DNA of 64,000 nt from Diogma glabrata (GCA_963693315.1 OY856186.1:95010132-95074131); one strand, 5' to 3'; positions 47,251-60,770 are shown, counted from the stretch's first letter. The notes: generated from the sequence alone by a model not told the origin. Numbers and translations: made by a program.

Positions 47251-49844
47251 TAACTTTTTCTATTCGTACAACAGGATTTATGTCTCTTGGGATACCACAG
47301 TTTTCTTTAATGTTTTTATAATTAGAACTACGTGAAATCTACAACATCCGTTAGCCATTATAATTGAAGTATTTAATGGTTATAAGTTCACTATGTACGC
47401 CAAAAATTTTGTTTCCAGAGCTGTGGTGAAGTTAGCATATGCATCAGCGTCGCAATATTTTTTTAACTGGGTAACTTACTTAGAAATTGTGGATATAATT
47501 AAGCGTGCTTAATTTTTATTATTTTTACTTTATAACATAATAGTAAGATCTTCGCAAATCTCCCAAAGTCAAACCCCTAACCCTTTAGTTATTATGTTAC
47601 TATTTTCATATACCACATTGGATTGGAGCTGGTACGTCAGCATTAAAAAAACGTACCGAAAACCGAATGGATGCCACTAATTTTCGTAACTCATATTTCA
47701 AATTAAAAACTTTCTCCATCGATTTATTGACCAACAAAACTATGCTACTGTTTCAAACCTATTTATTGTAATTAACGAATAGAATGACTGTCTTCAATCT
47801 TATTTCAAATACTTCCTACCCTCGTAGAATTCCAATATAGCATAACGTAAAAAATATTTAATCTTTGTGAGAAATTTGACGGTTTAATCGCAGCTCTTCA
47901 AATCATTTATATTCATCGAAAGAATAAATTCAACCATATAAAAGTTAATAATTTTTTATCTGATTATCTATCTCCCAAGATGTTTTTTATCTCGATATTT
48001 AAGTAAATTTAAATAAAAATTCTTAATTCCTAAACACAATGTGGGTTGACGTATTAATTTGTTTATATCTTAGACCTTAAAGATATTAAACAAATGTGAA
48101 GCAGGTGCAAAAGATGTGAAATTTAAATTAACTAACACAAATATTGCATTTTGATGTTGTTCATAAATTCATCTGCTTCCATAACTATAGATAACTAAAT
48201 TTATGTTGAGTTACAAAGATGTAGGTGTTTTGAATTTATTTAGAAACATCAGCTTGTATTAATGAAATTCCTTTCTAAGACTAGAACTAAGAATAGATAT
48301 TTGCATTAATTTATCAAATGCCAAAGACCTCACTCTCTTTTAAATCAGGATTCATTACGTGTATTCAAATCAATTTTTATTTTTGATAACCAAATGCCAT
48401 AAATTGTAACTCGTAACTGTTGTTCACAAAATGTGTTCACATACATAAAATTTGCTTTTTTCTTTTAACCTTAATCTCTGCGCATAAATACCGTACAAAA
48501 TTTATAAATTTTAAAGTGGAAATATAATTTGTAATAATCATAATGATCGGTTAAAGAAAAACAGTTTGCTAAATTTATATTATTGTTCTCACGCAACCAT
48601 TTACATTTGTTTGTAATTTTAGTATTATATTGGTTAACATAATTTTGGTAACAGTTTTAGTTTATATTAATGTCATATTTTTATTTTTAACAACATCGTT
48701 TGTTTTATTTGTTTGCTATTCAAAAATGTTTGCTTGCTCTGCACTTTTACAAGTTGTGACGTCGAATCTTTCATACTAAACACACTAAACCCACACCACA
48801 CGTGAAAAATTCCAGGTTTTGGTTCCAAAAAATAGCTAAAAGTTCTTTCTCAATGGTGAAGTTGTAAATTATTGTAAAGTATTGGACTTTTAAACTTATG
48901 AAAAACGTTTGAAAATCTCTTATAAAAATTCTATTAAAACCTAAATAACAACAAATCAATTTTGAAAACAACATCGAATTTTTTCACATGTATATTTTAT
49001 AATTCTGGTTGCTGTTTATTTCATTCAACAATGATAATCAACGAACAGCTTGTAGAGGTAGTTAAAAACATTTAACAAACATGTTTGTTGAAACTGGCAA
49101 TAAACAAACATGCTTGTCAATATGTACAATAAAAAATCAAACAACAAATAAATTCAACAGACTATTGTTTGTTGTATTTTACCTACAATTTTTTCCAGTG
49201 TAGTCAAAGCTGTCAACCATTGTTCCTTCGGTTTCTTATGCATTAAATTCACCACTATTAGTTTTCCCATCTTCATGTAATGAGGTAGATAATACCAAGC
49301 GAAATTTATTCCCCAATTTTGGTCGAAATTTATTTGGAATCCTCGACGAGCGAATTCTATTGTTGACCAACTTTTTTAATTTGATTAAAGTTAATATCAA
49401 ATTTTGTCAAAAAATGACAATAAATGTCAATTAGACTATATAATCTTGCATAATTTGGCTTTTTAGATATACATATTTCAATATGAGCTAACCGTCTGCC
49501 GACTATTAGCTCTCCATTTAGGTTTGGTTTATTTGTGTGCTTTGAAGACTCTAAAACTTAAGAAAATCGTAACCGTTCACTTTTAGAATACAAGAAATCA
49601 GCAATAGAGTTAACTCCCACATTCCACAACTTGATACCACAAACACACAAGTAGAGCAACTGTGTAAAACTCAATACAAAACATTTAGCGACAAACCACC
49701 TAGTTCTTACCAAACAAATTTTTAATCCACCATAGTTTTCTGTTATCTGATTTTACAACAATTTACATACATTAGTTATATATAGTATGTTAATAACTAA
49801 ATTATTTATTTTATCTCTTCTTTAAATTCATTATTCCAAAAGCA
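47251..49844. other. AT-rich DNA, no gene recognised
   Basis: No coding motif. Near 49070-49180 the words AACAAACATG and AACAATAGTC/GACTATTGTT recur in both orientations, suggesting a small hairpin relic ending in TTTTCCAGTGTAG. Confidence 0.45.
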
Positions 49845-50153
49845 AAATATGGAGGGGCTGAAATCTCACAGCACTGAGATATCAAGACTTCGGTTTTGGT
49901 TAAGGATTTTAATATAGTTTTCGGCAAAAAACTTTTATGAGGACATTGTTTTTAGTTTTAGGCAGCGATGTATTTGTATATCAAACATAACTCTTTGTTA
50001 AAGTACATGTATTTTTTTATCTCTGTTTAGAAATGTATTACAATACTAACACGAAACATCAAAACGTTACCGGAAAATTATAACAGATTATAAATTAACA
50101 TAATTTAGTGAAAAGATGATACAATCAGCAAACTAATTAAAAACCTCTTCCTT
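49845..50153 (+). repeat. dispersed repeat with GATATCAAGACTTCGG, copy 1
   Basis: About 300 bp align with 63457-63758. Shared words are CTGAAATC, TGAGATATCAAGACTTCGGTTT, ATTGTTTTTAGTTTT, TTTATCTCTGTTTAGAA and AATTAACATAATTTAGTG-GAAGATGATACA. The copies are diverged by many substitutions. No frame is open. It directly precedes the 55-bp tandem array. Confidence 0.8.
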
Positions 50154-50164
50154 TAGCGTTTCCA

Positions 50165-50825
50165 AAAAAATATTACAAAATCACATTCATATTTCTTTCA
50201 AAATTATTGTAAAAATTAAATAAAATTAAACTTTTTTCAAAATTTTATAAATATTCCAAAAACTATTACAAAATCAAAGATTAAACTTTTTTCAAAAATT
50301 CTGAAAATATTGCAAAAATTATAACAAAATCAAAAATTGTAACTTTATCAAAATTCCAAAAATATTCCAAAAATTAAAATAAAATCAAATATTTAAACTT
50401 TTTCTAAATTTTAATCATATTCCAAAAATTCTTAAAAATTCAAAAATTCAAACTTTTTCCAAAATTCTAAAAGTATTGCAAAATTATAACAATATCGAAA
50501 TTGACACTTTTTTCAAAATTCCAAAAATTATAACAAAATCTAAAATTTTTAATTTTTCAAAATTCTAAAAATATTCCAAAAATTCTTTCAAAATCCAAAA
50601 TTGAAACTTTTTTCAAAATTCTAAAAATATATATATAAAATTCACAAATTCAAAAATTTTATTTCTTTTCAAAATTCTAAAAATATTGCAAAAATTATAA
50701 AAAATCAAAAATTAAAACTTTTTCCAAAATTCTAAAAATATTTCAAAAATTATTACAAAATCAACAACACAAACTTTTTTCAAAATTCCAAAAATATTTC
50801 AAAAACTATAACAAATGTCACATTT
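50165..50825 (+). repeat. degenerate tandem array, period about 55 bp
   Basis: Roughly 11-12 units of the form TTAAACTTTTTTCAAAATT, CTAAAAATATT, CCAAAAATTATTACAAAATCAAAAA, with substitutions and length changes. Extremely AT-rich and non-coding. Confidence 0.85.
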
Positions 50826-51729
50826 ACGTCATAGAAACAGATAGATTTTTTTTTCCAAAAATTGGCTTAAAAAATAAATAACATCATTTTTTTGACACAC
50901 TTGACAATACTTTTTTGACAAACTTATAATGCAATAAAATTCTCAATAATAATAGTATCATGATCATTACATTTCATTTCATCCAAATAAATAATATTAT
51001 TATTTTCTGAAAAAAGAAATGAAAATCTTTCTTTTGACATTCTTGACAACATTTTTTTGATAAACTTTTGATAAACTCTCTGTAATAATAAAATTTCATG
51101 CCATACAAATAATTAATTTTATTTTTTTTTTCCAAAAAATTGGGTAATTTCACTTTTGGCTCATGAATTCAATGCTTTGGTTTTTTCAAAACCGAAGTAA
51201 TATTTCTTTTTTGTTTACATAAATTTTAAATTCCATTGACTGGAACATATTATGTGAAATAACATTGAAATAGAAAACAAGTTAATACAACGAAAATCAT
51301 ACGCAATAACATCGTTTTAAAAAAACATAACATAATTGACTAAGAATTATTATAAAATATTGCTATAATATTACGATTATAAGTAAAACTAAAATGTATT
51401 TTAATTTATTTTTTTTAAATATGTACCTAATTATAAATTATGTGTAACTGTACATAAAAAGAAATGAAAAACTTACGAAATTCAAACAATAACAAAATTC
51501 TTACACAAAGCAAAAATAAAAAACATTTCGTGTTCATCAACATCAAATAAAAAATTATAAATTATTTCATATACAATATAAAAATATTGTTTTGCATTTG
51601 ATTTTCGAAATTTTCTCAATAACAAATTTTCGAAAATAACCTAAGATTGCGTAAAATATTTAGATTATAATAGAAAATCATAGATTTATTTTTAATCTTC
51701 AAAAATAAGTAAAAGAGAAAACTATATAA
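50826..51729. other. AT-rich DNA, no gene recognised
   Basis: TTTTTTTGACACACTTGACA, then AATACTTTTTTGACAAAC and its near repeats (50890, 51045) suggest a local duplication of about 150 bp. No gene. Confidence 0.45.
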
Positions 51730-52695
51730 AAAAATTCAGACAAGTAATTCACTCGCTGAGGATTCCGTGTATATAATATTGGAGAACAAACAGTTTTTGT
51801 TAGTGTAGTTTCACGTTTATTTGAAATTATAGCTACCAAAAAAATTTTCGATTCAGCAAAATCCCTACACCCGCGAATTTTTTTAAATTTTTTCTTTGAT
51901 TTAAAAAACACTGTTTTGCACTAAAAAAAAAATCACCTTTCATATGACACCCACCTCCCCCTCCCCCCCCCCTACACGACATGATCAAAAATAATTTTTT
52001 CAAAATTTCTACTTGAAACCCCCTCCAATGAACATTTGAAATTATAACAACCAAAAAAAAAAAAAATTGTTGGTTTCGATTTAGCAAAATCTACCCGAGA
52101 ATTTTTTTAAATGGGGACAAAAAAAAATTTTACAGTTAGAAAATAAGTCGAAACTGTGATTTCGAAAATTACAAAAAAAAATTGTTTTGCACTACAAAAA
52201 AATCACCTTTCATATGACACCCAATGACATGAACAAAAATATTTTTTTTTCGACCAAAACGACAAGCAAATCAAAAAAGCGTTTTTTTTATGCGAAATGC
52301 CTACAACCGTGAATTTTTAAATTTTTTTCTTTTGTAATGTTCGAAGTTAAGGGGGGAGACAAAAAGAAACCACTCGTTTTTGGTAATAACTCAAAAACTA
52401 AGCAGTCGATAATGCAATGAAGCTTTTTTTTGAAATATTTCCATCTTTTTCGATTTTTCTAAACCAAACTCGATTCCTTAAAAAAAAATTTTTTTACTAT
52501 CTCCTTATCTATGTCCATAAAATATAGATAAAAACAAATATTTGAAATTTATCATCAGTTGGGGTAAAACACATATAATAACTGTAGAAAATTTCAAGTT
52601 GATAGCACTTATAGTTTGTGAGTAAATCGATTATGTAGAAATTCGGACGGACACTGAAGTCTCATCAATAGGGTACCGTTTTTACTTTTTCAAAA
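51730..52695 (+). repeat. long dispersed repeat, copy 4
   Basis: It starts with CAGACAAGTAATTCACTCGC, then TGAGGATTCCGTGT, and ends with AAATTCGGACGGACACTGAAG, then TCTCATCAATAGGGTACCG and TTTTTCAAAATACGGAA. Start and end words TTCCGT and ACGGAA are inverted. The inner unit (CACCTTTCATATGACACCC, AAATTTCTACT) is partly duplicated. It gives the empty site for the insertion at 40870. It resembles a repeat very common in Lepidoptera as I recall it; that comparison was not computed. Confidence 0.75.
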
Positions 52696-54775
52696 TACGG
52701 AAGCTTAAAAAATTTGACATAACCTATTTTTGTGTAAAAACCAGATTGTCGTGAAAAAATACATTACTATTATTAATTGAATGTTACAGTTATAAATAAA
52801 TCAAATAGAAAATTGGAATAATAAAAAATGGAGCCTATGATCCGCTCGTTTACTTGAAATATTTTTATCATGAATTCATCCTAATCGGCCTACGTCATAA
52901 CTCGATATACAAACTTTTGCAATCTGTTTCTGATTCGATCGCTAAATTGAAAGTAAAACGCCGGGCGCTATTACGTAAATAAACACTTTACGGATTTAAA
53001 TCAGTAACAATAGCCTTTTACTAGAATTTTCGTGGCGCAGCTCTAAAACTAACCCATGGATAAGATCAGTCAACCGTCTCGCTTTTGGCGGGACAGATGT
53101 AACGACCAGTCAGGCAACTCTAATCCTAACTAGGCCGCTATTAGACATCTCACGGTCCTCACTTGCAGCTTGTGCCGGCTATTCAACAGTCTAGGGGTGA
53201 GTTCTATTAGTGAGACCCCGTAAGACTTAAGATGCTGCTAAATTACATTCGACCTTATCCATGACACATCACGCCATCATCCCCTGAGTATTTAAAGAAA
53301 AGAAAATTAATAAATCATCATTATTTCCTTGCACGTATTATGAGTCTAACATTTATTAAGATATTATTATTCATTACAGTACAGTTTCAAAGCGAAATTA
53401 CCAAAAAAATTATTCCTAACAGAAAGTAAACAATATATGTATTACAAAACAAATTAATTTTTCATTTATCTTCTTCTCTTTTTACTTTTTGACTCGACTT
53501 AAATTAGTAAGTTAGACCTTTTGAATCCCGCCGAATTCCTACAGCAAGCCACGTAGAGCTTTCTGCACTGCTGCAAAAATCTGGAAGCAGTGAAAAGAAA
53601 GAAACGGAAACCAGATCTGCTCTTTGCAGATTAAAAAAAAAAGAAAAAAAAGAAAAAGAATATAATATCAACAATTGATGAAAATATGTTATTACTAACT
53701 ATACAAATATATAAATACTATCTTGACAATGCAGCCCTGGTTTTGTGTGGTAGCAGCTTACTATTGAATTCACCTCGCTACAACATATCTTAGAGATGCA
53801 AACCTGGTTACGTGTGGCAGCGGCTTACTATTACATTTACCACTCTCCAATCCTTGTGCGATAAAAAAAATGTGAGACCCCCTGACTTCTTTCTGTCCCG
53901 CAATATGAGGACAATCCACTTGTTCAGGTTCAACTTCACCCCACGACCTGCTAGCTTTTGTACAACATTGATATCGTTGGCTCTTGTGGTGTATTTCCTT
54001 TTTATTCTTTAAATTAGGTTTAACTAAGTCGTCCCGATAATTACAATAACAAGAAAAAAGTAAATATTTGTTTTGTTTCTATAGTTCAGTAATATGTACT
54101 TTTAAGTAACACAAATAATTGAGTTTTTCCGGTTTTATCACTTTTTGTCTTTTCTTTCATAATAAACCCCAAGAGCAGCAACCAGATTTTTATGTTATAC
54201 ATATATTAAGTAATTTTAATTCAACCACTAATTTGCTTTTAAAGTCTTTAAAGTTTTTCTTTAGAAGTAAACTGTTTTTAAAAAATACATTGAATATCAT
54301 TTTTTCTTTTCACCCAAACAATCAGTTTTGTTATAGGTTGTTTTTAAAACTTCGTTTTTAATACCAAAAATTCTTCACCTGAATCCAGAAATCCGAAAAA
54401 AATCCTGCTTGAATGCTTCTTGTTTTAATTTATTTTTTTTTTATGGTGGCGATCAATCTTGAAAATTGAATTGTTTCTTCAAAACACCTCGTCGTTCGCC
54501 GTTCCAAATCAAAGAGAAAAACTCCTAGTTGCAATCATTCATTTTCGTTTCGTTGATCGTGGACAGCGCTAGATTTTCTCCAACGGTGGTGAAAAGAACT
54601 AATTTACCGCATGAACTGCATGGTAGATGGAATTTGATTTGAGATGAATAAAACCCATTCACAGTTCATTGTTAGTACATTTTCCTCTTTTTTTTGTTTT
54701 AATTCGAGGAAATGTGACGTTCATAACGACCTGATCGTTATACAGTCTCGATATTTAACAATTTGTCTCGCGTTT
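52696..54775. other. AT-rich DNA with a GC-richer island at 53030-53290
   Basis: The island (TCAACCGTCTCGCTTTTGGCGGGACAG near its start, TTAGTGAGACCCCGTAAGAC near its end) looks like the untranslated end of a retroelement but matches no other part of the window. TATnACATTyACC words near 53755 and 53825 mark a small duplication (GGTTnnGTGTGGnAGCrGCTTACTATT). No gene recognised. Confidence 0.4.
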
Positions 54776-55203
54776 TGCGACATTTAAAAAAAGTCCTGAT
54801 TTTGAAAAGAATGCACAACAAGCAGGGGAAAGACTGCTGGCGAACGGGATGTAATATGCGGTTTTAGCAAAAATCACAATAGAGAACAAATGGTTAGAAA
54901 CATTTCATTATTTTGAAACAAACCATGCTCCATACAATAATTTACTAAAACGTGTGAAATACAGGCTGTACTTACCAGAAACTAATGCTGCAACTGGATG
55001 TGTTTTTTAGTGTTAAATAAATGTGATCATCTGAAAAATCACAATTAAGTGTTAAGACTTTGAAAGCCGTTTTATGTGTGCAATATAATTTAACAAAATC
55101 TTGTGAAAAATTTTATGACCTTTTAAACAACGAAAGCACTCTACTAAAATATGCCAAAAATAATGCATATAATACTGATGAAATTCGTGAGCTACGCGAA
55201 TGA
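54776..55203 (+). pseudogene. hAT-type transposase C-terminus, broken
   Basis: One frame gives ENKWLETFHYFETNHAPYNNL, then LKRVKYRLYLPETNAATGCVF, ending in TAG at 55008-55010. After a gap another frame (about 55037-55203) gives QLSVKTLKAVLCVQYNL, then CEKFYDLLNNESTLLKYAKNN, ending in TGA. This is the hAT dimerisation region in order: the W-F-HFE-NH-PY-NLL segment, the LPGTNAA-ERVFS box (here PETNAATGCVF, so the conserved ER is changed), and the LSV-TLKA-L-V--N-----CT-FYD end. The bases between the two frames (MN-WTDER region) are damaged. The BED finger and catalytic core are missing. It could be a dead transposon or a decayed domesticated gene. No intron is evident. Confidence 0.8.
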
Positions 55204-56096
55204 CGCTGAATTCGATCATTTTTGATCGACTTCATATGCTTCACATATCAGAAGATTAAATAAAAACCGTTAAGTAAATCAAATTGCAAGAGACAGGCTC
55301 ACCCGATATCAATGGTTTCATATGTGTTGAAAAAACAATTGACGAATTGAACCTATCGAAGAAATACTCAGTAAACTTTTTGTTTACAAAAGTATTAACA
55401 AATATATTTTTTAAAGATGGCGCTGATATCGTAGATCAAGCATTTTTTTAATTTATTTGGTAGAATATGGGCATTCCAACCGTACCATATATTACCGACG
55501 TTTCAAAAAGATCGGAAATGGTCGGTTTAAATTTCTTATTTTATCGGCGTCTAAATTCGATTTTCCATTTATATACTGAGATTTATCAAAACCAAATAAC
55601 ATGACTTAGAAATTATTGAAGTAAAAAATTAAATTAAATCCATATTTTGCTCAAAAAAATCATTTAGAACAATGGGAAACCGCACTAATGGATTTTATTT
55701 TTTAAATCAAGTTTCATTAAAAACAAGTGAAAAATCACAGAACTGAGAGTTATAGTAGTTTCAGTTTGGTGTTGACATTTTCTCCTCCTCAAAAAGCAAT
55801 TTTGAATTGATGCGATGTCATCTCACAATTGTAAACTTTTGGGATTGATCATTTCTTTGTAAAGTTGACATGCAAAATACGTGCTGTGCTGGTGGTAGGT
55901 ATTTTCTCTACCCAAAAAGCAAACTTGTATGGGTTAGAAACCGTCAGAGATCTATTAAACTTCTTCCAGTTCGATGGCTGTACATGAATGGTTGGATGTT
56001 TGCTCCATCACAAAAAGTCATTCGGCTCATTTGAAGAATGGGTCACAACTCACAGCTTGATGTGGTGGGACTTGTTAATTTGTAGAATTTGTCTGA
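55204..56096. other. AT-rich DNA, no gene recognised
   Basis: Nothing recognised. CTACCCAAAAAGCAA and CTCCTCAAAAAGCAA words near 55790 and 55905 suggest a loose local repeat. Confidence 0.45.
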
Positions 56097-56142
56097 AAAT
56101 CCATATAGAATGGCATCTGAAAATGCCATTCTATATGGATTT
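56097..56142. repeat. perfect hairpin, 20-bp arms and 6-base loop
   Basis: AAATCCATATAGAATGGCAT (56097-56116) is the exact inverse of 56123-56142. The flanks do not extend the pairing. The loop is small for a microRNA precursor, so a recent inverted duplication or a foldback relic is more likely. Confidence 0.9.
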
Positions 56143-57470
56143 AACATCATCTTAACATTTGACATAATTCTTTGGATGTGGAACATGATGATTATATAGA
56201 TATGTAAAACTTTGAACTAGATCGGTTGAGACAAAAATGAAACCATTATGTTAACTCATTTTTCTATTATGAATAAATTTTTATTACCGGTTTTCATTAA
56301 AAACCCGGTATTGTCTATAGTTTAGCATAATTTTACCAGTAACAATGCATAAATACTAACTTTTATCTTTAAGTATTTTCCACCAAAAAACACTGTATAT
56401 AAATTCGTAGCAATATCAGTAAATCATGCCAAGTAATCTTTCTTAAACCCCATATTTCAGTCTCTCAAAAAATCGCTTTAATTTGTATAATGCTTTTAAT
56501 AACCGTATCACAACCACAACAATTATAAACTTAAAATTCCGAAAAAGGTGAAATTCCATCCAATCTCCATTAAGCTTCTTAAAACAAAATTAAATTTACT
56601 TTTTTTTGGTTTAAGTATGTATCTCCGTTTCTATAATAACCACAACAAATAAAAACAGAAGATTGCAACCAGTTCCAAAACTTATATTGTCATTTATTAT
56701 TAATTCCTTTCATTAAAACCATATCATTACATTCCTACAAACCAACCCAACCTACATGCTTGTTTGTGAACATAAAACTTAAAATATATTAAACGACTAA
56801 AATATAGGGCGAGCTTAAAGTTATAAAACGATCGAAATACGCACTATTAGCTAAATTACATGAAAACGTTTGTGTATAACTTACATAATGTGAATAGAAA
56901 TATTTCTTTTTGGTGGCCCCTGTTCACTTATTAATTTTATTGTACAACGGTATCACTTATAGCTTTCTTTTTTCAATGTCAATGACAATAACTGTGAGTA
57001 TGCAAATTTTTTTATAACTTTTGATTGGTAATAAATAAAATCAACTTCGAACAGAAAGACGATTAAGTGACAGTGGTTACGACATTCAATGAATTTGTTT
57101 TTTTAATGTTGATAATGATATTAAAACTGAATTTCGTAAATGTCACAAAAATAATGAATGCTAAAGTCTTGTATGTGATGACCATGAGCGTAAAGTGTGA
57201 ACCAAGAGAATGATTTTGTTTTGTTTTTATAATTTTATTATTTTTTTTGTTTACTAATTAGCGTGGTATTGATAAACTACTCAAATTGATTTTATTGATA
57301 AGTATCGATCATATGATTTGAATGTTGTTATTCGGTTTATTTGATTTTGAATTCAACACATGCAGAGGCACGTTATCATAGACTTCTGCTTTTCCTTTTC
57401 CTGGAATTTGGATGATTTTATAAAAATGTTGTTTACTGTCTAGATCAAACATTAGTTGAATTTAAATTAG
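56143..57470. other. AT-rich DNA, no gene recognised
   Basis: ACCGGTTTTCATTAAAAACCCGGT (56287-56310) is an imperfect palindrome. Nothing else recognised. Confidence 0.45.
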
Positions 57471-57729
57471 GTAAGAAAGAATGGTCGTCGTCCTGAGGAT
57501 GTGGTGACTGTACGCCGTAAAATCTACTACCATCAATGACGTGGACTACTGAACCTTCGCCAACAGCTTCTAATTAACCATTATATTTAGTCCCAGCCGC
57601 CAAAGTGTAATGCAAAACAGCAAGGTAGATGTGACTTTCAAGCTGGATATCCAGTGGACAGCATGAGATGTCTGTTCTTCGTCCAATGACACGTATGAAC
57701 GAGTAAAGAGTTGTGTTATTCTTTCTTAC
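57471..57729. mobile_element. possible MITE with 12-bp inverted ends
   Basis: GTAAGAAAGAAT (57471-57482) and ATTCTTTCTTAC (57718-57729) are exact inverses and enclose 235 bp that are GC-richer than the surroundings. No target duplication is visible. GTAAGA is also splice-donor-like, so chance is possible. Confidence 0.35.
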
Positions 57730-59092
57730 TCTTGCTTATTCGGTTTCTAATTTAATTTGCTCTTCAGAATGACGCCTGAGAAATCTATTATAGGAAAAAG
57801 AACCAAATGTAGATAAATTGAACTTCCTATAGAGAAGATAACCAATTGCGTTATTTGTGGTTTAGGAGTGGGTTCAGAACTATCGATTCATTTAGAGCGG
57901 CTGCAAAAAGCATTATGCAGTAGTTCCCGGTAAATGGAAGGATATTTACCGAAGCCACCACAGGCAATCGCCTCTTAACTATTCGCACAAAGAGATCATT
58001 TTTTGTTGATTTGTGAGCTTTTGGTTAATCGTTTTTTTAACTGCGGGTGTGGTATGGTAACCCTGCATACTCCGATCCTTGCTACTGACATACGACTTAA
58101 AGTGTTATATCACATGCATGTAGATGTATGACATGAATTTCGTTTTGGCGGGTGAACCCTATCCACTTAATAGTAGCTTAACAGTCTCAATCTTAATTAT
58201 GGAATACACCTTGTTGATGCCAATCAATTGCTTGCTCTAAGAAATTAGCTGGACCTTTGAAATTTATGACACATTCTTTTTTATTAGACATTTATTGTTT
58301 TTTATTATTATCAAAACTTAAATAAAAATTTAAACATAGTTTAACTTTAACAAACTGCTGAATTTACATTTTTGATGCTTTTCCGTTATTTGACACTCTC
58401 ATTAAAAGTGTTAGTTTGAATAACTAAGTAATTAATTGAAATTATTTTATGATAGTAAACAATTTGACTGACATAAAAAATCATTTCTGTTTATTTGTTT
58501 TGTTATGTTTACGTTCTTTTAAACATTTAAAGCAGAAAAACTACAGAATATGCATTTGTTTTAATGTCATTTTCCGCAGTTATCATTTCTTTGGTTTTCG
58601 ATTTTGTCAAACCTTTGCATAAGAATACGTAAAGAAATAGAAAGATTAAACCGAAGCAACAAAATCTAAACTGTATGCAGAAAAATAAGAACCTAGAGGA
58701 GTGTTTCAACATGGTTCGTTCTTAGATAACCAAGTGCAGTCTACAAATTTTTTCGGTTTCGCTCAAACCCTAATTCATTTGTTTTCGTGTAGACACATAC
58801 CAAAATTTCACAAAAATTGCTCTATCACTTTCCATTGTATGTGGATTTATAACCATGTCATACCTATCCACACGCCCCCATATACGTTCACTTTTTTATG
58901 GAAATATATCTGGAGGTGAGCTTACAAAATTTTCAAATAGACTAATTTCATAAATCAAGCAATTTCCAATTGTGGTAAATCAAAAACTAAAACATATAAC
59001 TTTAGAAAGATGCTGATGCCTTTTTTTGCTTGCTAATTAAAAGAATTTTTACACTACTTGTTTATTAAAAATGCATTTAATAATATAACGCA
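57730..59092. other. AT-rich DNA, no gene recognised
   Basis: A GC-richer patch at 57890-58170 has no recognised motif. Two opposite short frames near 58527-58919 show no domain. Confidence 0.45.
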
Positions 59093-59697
59093 ATGCATAT
59101 CCAATCTATGTACAATCCATATCTAATCCAAATCAAATAAATATCCAATCCATATCCAATCCATTCCCAATCCATATCCAATCCATATCTAATCCATATC
59201 CGATCCATATCCAATCCATATGCAAACCATGTCCTATCCATATCCAATTAATATCTAAACCATGTTCAATCCATATTCAAAGTCACATCCATATCCAATC
59301 CACTTATAATTTATATCCAATTCTTATCCAATCCGTATCTACTCCATATCCCATCCGTATTCAATCTATATCCAATCCATATTCAATCTGTATCCATATC
59401 CAATCCATATCCAAGCCATGTCCAATCAATATATAATCCATATCCAAAGCCATATTAGCCACATAACATTTCCAATCCATATTTAATCCTATATTCATAT
59501 CCAATCCATGTCCACTTCATATCATCTCCTCATCCAATCAATATACAATCCAAAACCAATCTATATTCCTACTCAATTTATATTCAATCCACATTCAATG
59601 CATATCCAACCAATATCGAATCCTTATCAAATCCTTGGCCAATCCATATCCAGTATCCACCCATACATATATATCCCATATGTATATCCAATCCACA
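59093..59697 (+). repeat. 12-bp minisatellite (CATATCCAATCC)n
   Basis: About 50 degenerate units of CATATCCAATCC with variants (CATATCTAATCC, CATGTCCAATCC, CATATTCAATCT) and occasional indels. Open frames inside are artefacts of the period. Confidence 0.95.
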
Positions 59698-60059
59698 AAT
59701 AATTAACTAACAAACTATAATTAACTTTATTTCGAATTTCATCGTATAAATTTCAATTCGCGCCATCAGTTTAACTATTATCAGGGCGATTATTATTATT
59801 TGAGAATTTTATTATAATACTTTTTAAAAAATATTCAATTGTTCTCTGTTTTTCGTTATTTATGAACTTTTTAATTTAAACTCAGATTCCTTTTCTTTAA
59901 TTTAATGGTAATTTATTGTCTAAGTGTTTCTAAGTTGCTATACAACTCGAGTAAAACTCGCTTATAACGTGTGGCCAAGGGACCGTCTTGTGCGTACGCT
60001 TTAGACGAGGTGTACTTTAAAGTGACTTAAAAAACGCAGAAATATGTTGAGTAAATTTA
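59698..60059. other. AT-rich DNA, no gene recognised
   Basis: Nothing recognised. Confidence 0.5.
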
Positions 60060-60770
60060 TGTGTATTGGTTTGGTTGGGTGGTTGATTGACCTGCATAGG
60101 ATCTTGATGAAACTTTGGAATATGATCTGTTAGCTCAAAAATGGAACGTCTGGATTCATTTCAAAATTGGACAAATGGCGAAGTTTGAATCTTCAATAAC
60201 TTCTAATCCTGGCTTTCAATCTCATTAAAACTCGGTGTAGAAGGTTTTGGTACTGTATCCAATATTTGTGCATAGTGCATACTAGCTTCCAGTTTGTCAC
60301 TTCGGCTTAGAAGTTTATTTTAAGGTAAAAAGTTTATTTTAAGGTGTTTATCCCTTCTGTAGCCTACAATTTCAAATCGATTTTCATGACACGTTGGTTA
60401 AAGGTTCCAATTAATACGAGAAATATTTCAGTAGCTTTTGGGGTACATTGGACAAATATTTGGGGTCTCCATCATACAACAGTGTTTTTTCGCTGTTTTT
60501 AATGTTTGCTGGGAGCATACAACATTTGTTCGTTAAATAATTTTGATGGCACTTTAAAAAAAGATGCAAATATGTATTACAAAGAACTGATTAGTTTTTG
60601 AGCGATATTGAACAAAGTGGTGGGGATCCCATGAGCACTTGTTTTTTTTTAAAGCTCAATCGTCTGTATCTGATAATCGAACTGGATGAAACTTAGCATA
60701 TAAGCTCCTAGTACGGTCACAAAAATTCTGCATCCCAACTTCTGGCTTTTCACTTCCGGTAAAATTTTTT
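60060..60770 (+). repeat. dispersed repeat with GATGAAACTTTGG words, copy 2
   Basis: Homologous to 46160-47250 in the same orientation and order but about 380 bp shorter, with the same end (CACTTCCGGTAAA followed by a T run). The difference in length lies in the inner repeating part. Confidence 0.75.

Noticed and set aside
59508..59702. 64-codon frame in the CATATCCAATCC array
   Set aside because: Artefact of the 12-bp repeat period.
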